Positions 1 through 4,934 of a stretch of 10,292 bases of DNA are shown here, piece by piece. Where the stretch lies: positions 1 through 10,292 of the forward strand of contig SLFF01000200.1 in NCBI GenBank assembly GCA_007124395.1. The letters run 5' to 3'. Position numbers and translations under genes: made by a program. The notes beneath the pieces are model-generated. The model was not told the origin of the DNA and did no database searches. It was given only the letters and a program-made list of their open reading frames with translations. Position 1 is the first letter of the stretch. Each line of letters starts with the position of its first letter. Origin of the DNA: Thermomicrobiaceae bacterium (GTDB lineage: Bacteria; Chloroflexota; Chloroflexia; Thermomicrobiales; Thermomicrobiaceae).

Positions 1-672
1 GACGATGCCGAGTTCTTCGAGATCCAGCCGCTCTGGGCGAGGAATATCGTGACCGGGTTCGCCCGGCTCGATGGCGAAACAGTCGGGATCGTGGCCAATC
101 AGCCGAAGGTGCTGGCTGGGACGCTGGATATCGATGCATCGAGCAAAGCGGCCCGGTTCGTCCGCTTCTGTGATGCGTTCAACATCCCGCTGGTCACGTT
201 CGTGGATGTTCCCGGGTTTCTGCCGGGTACCCACCAGGAGTACGGTGGCATCATCCGGCACGGCTCGAAGCTGCTCTACGCCTACTGCGAAGCAACCGTG
301 CCGAAGGTGACCGTAATCACCCGCAAGGCCTACGGCGGGGCCTATGTGGTGATGTGCTCCAAGGCCCTGCGGTCTGACTTCAGCGTTGCCTGGCCGACGG
401 CCGAGGTCGCGGTGATGGGGCCAGACGCGGCGGTCGGGCTGATCAACCGGCGTGAGATTGCCGAGGCGGAGGATCCCGAGGCGCGGCGCAAGGAACTCGT
501 AGAAGAGTACGGGCGTGAATTTGCCAATCCGTATCAGGTGGCATCGCGCGGGTACGTGGATAGTGTGATTCAGCCGAGCCATACCCGACCGTGGCTGATC
601 AATGCGCTCCGGACCGCTCGAACGAAACGCGTGGATGCCCCGCGTCGCAAGCATGGAAACATACCGCTATGA
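1..672 (+). CDS. Acyl-CoA carboxylase carboxyltransferase (beta) subunit, AccD5/PccB family, 5'-truncated by window
   Basis: Reading frame 1 is open from the first base to TGA at 670-672, giving the last 223 residues; the N-terminal half lies outside the window. The protein transfers the carboxyl group from carboxybiotin to an acyl-CoA (acetyl- or propionyl-CoA), in the cytoplasm. Family hallmarks seen: DIDASSKAARF (visible residues 43-53), FVDVPGFLPG (67-76), EYGGIIRHG (80-88), TRKAYGGAY (107-115), AWPTAEVAVMG (130-140) and the very typical C-terminus KHGNIPL. The GGAY segment supplies the C-domain oxyanion hole in this family. The next residue, Val116, sits where propionyl-CoA-specific enzymes have Asp and acetyl-CoA enzymes Ile, so the substrate is uncertain. 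The stop overlaps the start of the next gene (ATGA), and the biotin carboxylase partner follows, so this is one operon. The family call is certain; substrate is not. Confidence 0.95.
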   Translation, partial: DDAEFFEIQPLWARNIVTGFARLDGETVGIVANQPKVLAGTLDIDASSKAARFVRFCDAFNIPLVTFVDVPGFLPGTHQEYGGIIRHGSKLLYAYCEATVPKVTVITRKAYGGAYVVMCSKALRSDFSVAWPTAEVAVMGPDAAVGLINRREIAEAEDPEARRKELVEEYGREFANPYQVASRGYVDSVIQPSHTRPWLINALRTARTKRVDAPRRKHGNIPL

Positions 673-896
673 CGTTTGATGCCGACTCGATTCGTGTCTC
701 GATTCACCCAGAACCGACTGACGAGGAGTTTCTGGCGATTCTTCAGGCTTTGAAGGTCCTGGACAACGAGCCAGAGGCGGTCGATGGGGAGCGCGGGGAG
801 ACAAAATCCTCTGGCTGGCGAGCCATGTATCGTCAGGAGCAACAACGTCTACGTCACTGGCCGTGGCAGGAGCAGAGCTGGGCACGCCGGCGCTGA
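669..896 (+). CDS. Small acyl-CoA carboxylase epsilon-like subunit (75 aa)
   Basis: The ATG at 669 overlaps the upstream stop as ATGA, which argues for translational coupling; longer in-frame starts would run far back inside the carboxyltransferase gene. The product has an N-terminal block IRVSIHPEPTDEEFLAILQAL (residues about 8-28), a short acidic linker, and a Trp/Arg-rich tail with GWRAMYRQEQQRLR and three further Trp residues. This matches the layout of the actinobacterial acyl-CoA carboxylase epsilon subunit: a short beta strand plus helix of the form 'IRVxxGxPTxEELAAL', then a 'W..R.R.LR' tail. In those enzymes epsilon binds the carboxyltransferase and stimulates or stabilises the complex. 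Its position between beta and alpha subunit genes supports that role. No catalytic residues are expected. The call rests on layout and context; sequence identity in this family is low. Confidence 0.75.
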   Translation: MTFDADSIRVSIHPEPTDEEFLAILQALKVLDNEPEAVDGERGETKSSGWRAMYRQEQQRLRHWPWQEQSWARRR

Positions 897-926
897 TCGA
901 TTTTTCCGGGATGGAGCAGGAGTCTG

Positions 927-2696
927 GTGTTCTCGAAGATACTGGTAGCCAACAGAGGTGAGATCGCACTGCGTATCATGCGCTCCTGTCGCGATCTGGG
1001 AATTCCGAGCGTGGCAGTCTACGCCGAAGGGGAGCACGAAGCTCCGCATGTTCGCTATGCCGATGAGGCCTGGCGGATCGATTCTGCGGCCCCGATCCCG
1101 TATCTCGATATCGAGGCGCTCCTGCAGATTGTGAGCGACACCGGCACGGATGCAATTCATCCGGGCTACGGGTTTCTCTCCGAGAATGCCGGGTTTGCCC
1201 GGGCTTGTGCCGACGCTGGAGTTACGTTTGTCGGTCCCGGTCCAGAAGCGATCTCGGCTATGGGCGACAAGATCCAGGCCAGAGAGCTGGCCCGTCAGGC
1301 GGAGGTACCGCTGGTGCCGGGGAGTGACGGCGCCGTTGAACCGGACGGACTGGAGCAGATTGCCGATTCGATCGGATACCCGGTGGCGCTGAAAGCTGCC
1401 GCTGGTGGGGGCGGTCGAGGGTTCCGGGTCGCCAAAGGTCCGGATGAGCTCGATGACGCACTGGCCGGAGCTACCGGAGAGGCCGAGCGCTACTTCGCCG
1501 ATCGGCGAGTGTTCATCGAGCGGTATCTCGAAGCCCCGCGGCATGTCGAAATACAGGTGCTGGCTGATTCCCACGGAACGGTTGTCGCCCTCGGCGAGCG
1601 GGACTGCTCGGTGCAGCGGAGGCATCAGAAGCTGATCGAAGAGGCGCCATCTCCGGTGCTGTCCGATGAGCTTCGATCTAATATGGAGCAGGCAGCCATC
1701 CAGCTGGCTCAGGCGGTCAAGTACGTGTCTGCCGGGACAGTAGAGTTTCTGGTGGAGAACGACGAGTTCTTCTTCCTGGAGATGAACACCCGGATTCAGG
1801 TGGAGCATCCGGTCACTGAGCTCATCACCGGAGTCGATCTGGTTGCCGAACAGATACGGATTGCCAGTGGCGTGGAGATCTCGCCAGACTTCGGACAGGT
1901 CCGCGCCGGCCACGCCATCGAATGCCGGATCAACGCCGAAGACGTTCAGGCGAATTTTCAGCCTGTCTCCGGGACAATCTCTGCCTGCACCATTCCGGGC
2001 GGCCCGGGAGTCCGACTGGACGGAGTTATCGAAGCTGGAGGCGTGGTCTCCCCGAACTTCGACTCGTTGCTGGGCAAACTGGTGACCTGGGGCAGCGATC
2101 GCGATCAGGCGCTTCGACGCATGCGTCGGGCGCTGTCTGAACTCCAGATTTCCGGGATACCGACCACCACATCGTTTCATCGACAGGTGATGGCCCACCC
2201 GGTTTTCGAGAAGGGAACCTACGACACACGATTTCTGGAGCGTTACACGGAGGTGATCGAGGCGAGCTCGAAGGTGGACGACATCGGGGCGCCGGTTGCG
2301 ACGCAGAGTGCTGGGTCCGATGCTGCCGAGTCGGTCCGGGTCGAAGTCAATGGCCGGAGATTCGACGTTCGCGTCTTTCGGCCGCAGTCCGAATCGAAAT
2401 CGAAACGCCCGCCGGCGCTCAGTGCCTCCCGCAGCACCGCGGCAATAGCGCCGGACGGGAGCGAATCGATCGTCAGCCCGATCCAGGGCAAGGTTCTCTC
2501 TGTCGCGGTGGAAATTGGGGACGTTGTTCGAGCTGGAGATGTGATCTGTGTGGTCGAGGCGATGAAGATGGAGAACGAGATCAGTGCTGGCCGTGATGGA
2601 ACAGTCTCCCGGCTCGAAGTCGGGACTGGCGAGACCGTCGAATCGGGAGCGCTGATTGCCATAATCGAGAGTGGAGAGGCCGCTGCCGACGATTGA
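927..2696 (+). CDS. Acyl-CoA carboxylase alpha subunit: biotin carboxylase fused to biotin carboxyl carrier domain
   Basis: The enzyme carboxylates its own biotin with ATP and bicarbonate and passes the carboxyl group to the carboxyltransferase. The 589-aa protein shows the N-domain (MFSKILVANRGEIALRI, residues 1-17; HPGYGFLSEN, 78-87), ATP-grasp domain (Lys115; KAAAGGGGRG from Lys156; H206; E273 in VEF; E285, N287, R289 in LEMNTR; VEHPVTE, 292-298), the C-domain (ECRINAED with R334), a linker of about 70 residues, and a carrier domain at about 515-585. The biotinylation motif is EAMKM with Lys547 (codon 2565-2567). By alignment from memory these match the catalytic residues of E. coli AccC. 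The GTG start at 927 begins directly at the conserved MFSKILVANRGE and is preceded by AGGAG at 918-922 and GGAG at 913-916. It lies 30 nt after the epsilon-like gene. The stretch of about residues 440-510 is low-complexity linker, as usual in such fusions. Confidence 0.97.
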   Translation: MFSKILVANRGEIALRIMRSCRDLGIPSVAVYAEGEHEAPHVRYADEAWRIDSAAPIPYLDIEALLQIVSDTGTDAIHPGYGFLSENAGFARACADAGVTFVGPGPEAISAMGDKIQARELARQAEVPLVPGSDGAVEPDGLEQIADSIGYPVALKAAAGGGGRGFRVAKGPDELDDALAGATGEAERYFADRRVFIERYLEAPRHVEIQVLADSHGTVVALGERDCSVQRRHQKLIEEAPSPVLSDELRSNMEQAAIQLAQAVKYVSAGTVEFLVENDEFFFLEMNTRIQVEHPVTELITGVDLVAEQIRIASGVEISPDFGQVRAGHAIECRINAEDVQANFQPVSGTISACTIPGGPGVRLDGVIEAGGVVSPNFDSLLGKLVTWGSDRDQALRRMRRALSELQISGIPTTTSFHRQVMAHPVFEKGTYDTRFLERYTEVIEASSKVDDIGAPVATQSAGSDAAESVRVEVNGRRFDVRVFRPQSESKSKRPPALSASRSTAAIAPDGSESIVSPIQGKVLSVAVEIGDVVRAGDVICVVEAMKMENEISAGRDGTVSRLEVGTGETVESGALIAIIESGEAAADD

Positions 2697-2737
2697 TCTT
2701 CCACCGTCCCCACACCGCCCCACATTGACCTGAAATT

Positions 2738-2765
2738 CGCCGGATCAATTTTGATCCGGCGTTTT
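2738..2765 (+). terminator. Rho-independent terminator of the acyl-CoA carboxylase operon
   Basis: A perfect 11-bp inverted repeat, CGCCGGATCAA (2738-2748) and TTGATCCGGCG (2751-2761), is followed at once by TTTT (2762-2765) and then CCC. It begins 41 nt after the alpha-subunit stop. The T tract is short, so some readthrough into the mraZ cluster is possible. On the opposite strand the stem is followed by only weak AT-richness. Confidence 0.85.
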
Positions 2766-2795
2766 CCCATTCCGTCGCATCAAACAGCAAATAAG

Positions 2796-2809
2796 CGAAC
2801 GTACGTTCG
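2796..2809. promoter_or_regulatory. Perfect palindrome matching the Gram-positive LexA (SOS) box
   Basis: CGAACGTACGTTCG is a perfect 14-bp palindrome. It fits the Bacillus/actinobacterial LexA consensus CGAACRNRYGTTYG at every position. A further GAACGTAC half-site at 2810-2817 forms a second inverted repeat with GTACGTTC at 2801-2808 (1-nt centre), so three half-sites are packed within 2797-2817. The site lies 33 bp upstream of the -35 box of the best mraZ promoter. Binding by LexA is inferred from consensus only; another dimeric repressor could use the same repeat. Confidence 0.6.
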
Positions 2810-2842
2810 GAACGTACAGGCAGTGAACGTGACATAATTACA

Positions 2843-2870
2843 TTGCTGAGAGGGTGTACGTATGTATAAT
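2843..2870 (+). promoter_or_regulatory. Sigma-70-type promoter of the mraZ/dcw operon
   Basis: The -35 box TTGCTG (2843-2848) and the perfect -10 box TATAAT (2865-2870) are separated by 16 bp. Transcription would start near 2876-2878, about 150 nt before the mraZ GTG. The region is visibly more AT-rich than the flanking genes. It sits between the terminator and the MraZ-type repeats, as expected for a dcw promoter. A weaker -10-like CATAAT is at 2833-2838, with no convincing -35 box. Confidence 0.75.
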
Positions 2871-2878
2871 GTGGATAA
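2870..2878 (-). promoter_or_regulatory. Consensus DnaA box at the predicted transcription start
   Basis: TGTGGATAA on the + strand is TTATCCACA on the - strand, the perfect E. coli DnaA-box consensus. It overlaps the last base of the -10 box and the first degenerate MraZ-type unit. A second DnaA-like 9-mer, TGTGGAAAA (TTTTCCACA on the - strand), lies at 2912-2920, just past the repeats and 42 bp away. The GTGG-rich repeat context raises the chance of an accidental match, so actual DnaA binding is only a possibility. Confidence 0.4.
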
Positions 2879-2910
2879 CAGTGGGGGTGAGTGGGGATAA
2901 GTGGGGTCAC
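2871..2910 (+). promoter_or_regulatory. MraZ operator: 10-bp-spaced GTGGGG direct repeats
   Basis: Three GTGGGG units start at 2881, 2891 and 2901, exactly 10 bp apart with 4-nt spacers (GTGA, ATAA, TCAC). A degenerate unit, GTGGAT, at 2871 keeps the same phase. MraZ of E. coli is known to bind TGGGN repeats with 5-nt spacers (also a 10-bp period) at its own promoter. The repeats begin right after the -10 box and cover the predicted transcription start, so bound MraZ would be expected to block initiation of its own operon. Confidence 0.85.
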
Positions 2911-3027
2911 TTGTGGAAAACTCCCTACTCATTGGATGACGAGGAGACCTGTCGAGCATCTGGCGCACGGTTGGCCGGACTCGACGGGTTCGACATCTCT
3001 GGCAGACGATAGCAGGGGGCGGAAGCA
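2877..3027 (+). other. 5' leader of mraZ mRNA with a possible hairpin
   Basis: About 150 nt separate the predicted transcription start from the mraZ start codon. No convincing gene lies here. A 9-bp inverted repeat, CCTGTCGAG (2948-2956) with CTCGACGGG (2980-2988, one G-U pair), closes a 23-nt loop and is not followed by a T tract, so it is not a standard terminator. The leader ends with a strong ribosome binding site, AGGGGG (3014-3019), 8 nt before the GTG. No known riboswitch was recognised. Confidence 0.4.
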
Positions 3028-3456
3028 GTGTTTCTCGGACGGTACTCCCACAACGTGGATACCAAAGGACGTCTGGCCATCCCGGCCAGATTCCGGGATG
3101 CGCTGGGTTCCGAGGTCGTGATCACCCGGGGGATCGATCGCTGCCTCTCTCTGTATCCGATGGAGGCGTGGGAACCTCTTGCCGAGAAGGTCTCGGCACT
3201 GTCGATCAGTGATCCTGATGCTCGAACATTCCGGAGAATGGTCTTTGCCGAAGCATCGTATCTCGATGTTGATCGTCAGGGACGAATTCTTCTTCCGGCC
3301 GACCTCCGACAGTACGCCCACATCGATCGCGAGGCGACCGTGGTTGGCGTCCACTCGTACATTGAGCTCTGGAGCCCGGAGCGCTGGGTTACGCAGTCTC
3401 AGGTGATGGACGAAGAGGCATCGAGCATTGCCGAGCGACTGGCGGAGTTCATCTAG
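3028..3456 (+). CDS. mraZ: MraZ, transcriptional regulator of the dcw cluster
   Basis: The 142-aa protein has the usual MraZ length and the two tandem SpoVT-AbrB-like half-domains: the first around DTKGRLAIPARFR (residues 11-23), the second around DRQGRILLPADLRQYA (about 82-97). The N-terminus MFLGRYSHNVDTKGR is typical. MraZ forms a ring-shaped oligomer that binds direct repeats at its own promoter and represses the operon; the matching repeats lie at 2871-2910. The GTG start is preceded by AGGGGG at 3014-3019. The stop codon TAG directly abuts the GTG of rsmH. First gene of the dcw operon. Confidence 0.97.
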   Translation: MFLGRYSHNVDTKGRLAIPARFRDALGSEVVITRGIDRCLSLYPMEAWEPLAEKVSALSISDPDARTFRRMVFAEASYLDVDRQGRILLPADLRQYAHIDREATVVGVHSYIELWSPERWVTQSQVMDEEASSIAERLAEFI

Positions 3457-4422
3457 GTGGTTACCGTGACGGACATCGGCCCCGACACCGGCCCAGACAA
3501 ATCAGGACACGTGTCAGTTCTGCTGACCGAGACTGTCGAACTGCTCGCCGTGGGTCCCGGCGGTCGATACATTGACTGCACTTTCGGCGGGGGAGGGCAT
3601 AGTCGGGAAGTGCTCCTCCGTTCGAACCCGGATGGACAGATCCTCGCCTTCGATGCCGACCCGGCCGCGAAATCCCGGGCAGCGATCGTGCAGTCTGAGT
3701 TTCCCGGTCGATTGACACTGGTACAGGCAAATTTCGCCCAGTTGGCGGGGGTTGCCCGCTCAAAGAGTTTCGTTGATGTGGACGGCATCATGTTCGATCT
3801 CGGTCTGTCTTCATTTCAATTCGACGAGCATGACCGCGGGTTTTCGATTCACTCGGATGCCCGCCTCGACATGCGCCTCGATCCAGATGCCGACGGACCA
3901 ACAGCCTGGGACATCGTCAACACCTGGGAGGCCGACGACATCGCCAATGTGATCTTCCAGTACGGCGACGAGCGACGGTCCCGGAAGATTGCCCGTTTCA
4001 TTGTCGATCGACGACCCATTGAGACCAATCTGGAGCTTGCCAGTGTCGTCGAGGCAGCCGTGGGTGGACGTCGTGGAGCGCGGATTCATCCAGCCACGAA
4101 GACCTTCCAGGCGATACGCATTGCCGTCAACGATGAGCTCGGGGCACTACGCACTGCTCTCGCCGATGCGGTGGAACTGACGCGCCCCGGAGGACGCATT
4201 GCGGTGATCGCGTTTCACTCGCTCGAAGACCGGATCGTCAAACAGTTTTTTAACCAGGAGGCGCGCGATTGCATCTGCCCGGCCTCTTTTCCTGTCTGTA
4301 ACTGTGACCACAAGTCAACATTACGTCGAGTGACTCGCGGCGGAATTACCCCTGGTGACGAAGAACAGCATGAGAACCCGCGCAGTCGGAGCGCACGACT
4401 ACGAGTTGCGGAGCGCATTTGA
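3457..4422 (+). CDS. rsmH: RsmH, 16S rRNA (cytosine-1402-N4) methyltransferase
   Basis: The 321-aa cytoplasmic enzyme methylates N4 of C1402 in the ribosomal decoding centre using S-adenosylmethionine. Seen in order: HVSVLLTETVELL (about residues 18-30), the SAM-binding DCTFGGGGHS (about 40-49), AFDADP, DGIMFDLGLSS, RGFSIHSDARLDMRLD, the signature IHPATKTFQAIRIAVNDEL, AFHSLEDRIVK, a cysteine cluster CICPASFPVCNC, and the C-terminal NPRSRSARLRVAERI. All are standard for RsmH. The GTG at 3457 abuts the mraZ stop, with GGCGGAG at 3441-3447 as ribosome site inside mraZ; the in-frame GTG at 3466 is an alternative start. The TGA overlaps the next ATG (TGATG). Confidence 0.97.
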   Translation: MVTVTDIGPDTGPDKSGHVSVLLTETVELLAVGPGGRYIDCTFGGGGHSREVLLRSNPDGQILAFDADPAAKSRAAIVQSEFPGRLTLVQANFAQLAGVARSKSFVDVDGIMFDLGLSSFQFDEHDRGFSIHSDARLDMRLDPDADGPTAWDIVNTWEADDIANVIFQYGDERRSRKIARFIVDRRPIETNLELASVVEAAVGGRRGARIHPATKTFQAIRIAVNDELGALRTALADAVELTRPGGRIAVIAFHSLEDRIVKQFFNQEARDCICPASFPVCNCDHKSTLRRVTRGGITPGDEEQHENPRSRSARLRVAERI

Positions 4423-4928
4423 TGAGCACCCTGACACACGGGCAACGCGCACAGGCAGCACGGCGTGAGCGTGAACAGGCCCGAGCGCAACCGGTGGCGC
4501 CGAAGCGCCCATACATCATCATCAACGGCGCAACGATGGTTGCCATCGCCGCAATTGCGCTGACTTTGATTGGAATCCTCTACCTGGTTCAGACCAGCCA
4601 GGTCGCTCAGCTCGGGTATGACCTCAGTCGTTTGCAGACCCAGCGAGATGCGGCGACGTTGGAGATCTCCGAGCTCGAGTACGAGATCGCCCGGTATGAG
4701 TCGCTCCAGACAGTTGAAGAGGTCGCCACTAGCCAGCTCGGAATGACGCCGCTGTCAAACTACGCATTCATCGATCTGCGGATGCCAGAGCAGCGAAACC
4801 TGACCGTTCCTCCCGTTGCCGAGTCGGAGTCGCAGACGTTCTTCGAGCGAGTTTTCGATGCCGTTCTCGGGGTTGGTTCGGCCGAGTCCGAACGAGTCGA
4901 CATGACACAGTACACGTTGGGTGAGTAA
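4422..4928 (+). CDS. ftsL: FtsL-like septum protein (single-pass, coiled coil)
   Basis: The 168-aa product has a basic cytoplasmic tail rich in Arg and Gln (residues 1-30), one membrane span (about 36-58, GATMVAIAAIALTLIGILYLV), then a periplasmic/external coiled-coil stretch (about 60-95: DLSRLQTQRDAATLEISELEYEIARYESL), and the ATSQLGM-type motif after the coil seen in FtsL/DivIC proteins. An acidic tail follows. Such proteins form a complex with FtsB/DivIC and FtsQ/DivIB that activates FtsW-FtsI at the septum. Position between rsmH and ftsI is the classical ftsL slot. ATG 4422 overlaps the rsmH stop, with GGAG at 4410-4413. Sequence conservation in this family is poor, so the name rests mainly on topology and position; the tail of about 65 residues beyond the coil is longer than in most FtsL. 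Confidence 0.8.
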   Translation: MSTLTHGQRAQAARREREQARAQPVAPKRPYIIINGATMVAIAAIALTLIGILYLVQTSQVAQLGYDLSRLQTQRDAATLEISELEYEIARYESLQTVEEVATSQLGMTPLSNYAFIDLRMPEQRNLTVPPVAESESQTFFERVFDAVLGVGSAESERVDMTQYTLGE

Positions 4929-4934
4929 ACAGGT

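Noticed and set aside
849..2723. Very long minus-strand open frame (624 codons) opposite the biotin carboxylase gene
   Set aside because: It mirrors a clearly real gene in G+C-rich DNA, where antisense frames often stay open. The translation has no recognisable motif, and it runs through the terminator and operon boundary.
2871..2910. Tandem GTGGGG repeats as a CRISPR or simple repeat array
   Set aside because: The units are 10 bp without spacers of CRISPR size, and the place and phase match an MraZ operator.
2870..2920. Replication origin, suggested by DnaA-like boxes
   Set aside because: There are only two boxes, no dnaA/dnaN neighbour and no clear AT-rich unwinding stretch. The promoter explanation fits better.
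2891..3121. Plus-strand open frame in the mraZ leader (in-frame ATG at 2936) running into mraZ
   Set aside because: It overlaps the mraZ start out of frame, begins within the operator repeats, and has no recognisable product. The mraZ frame is clearly the coding one.
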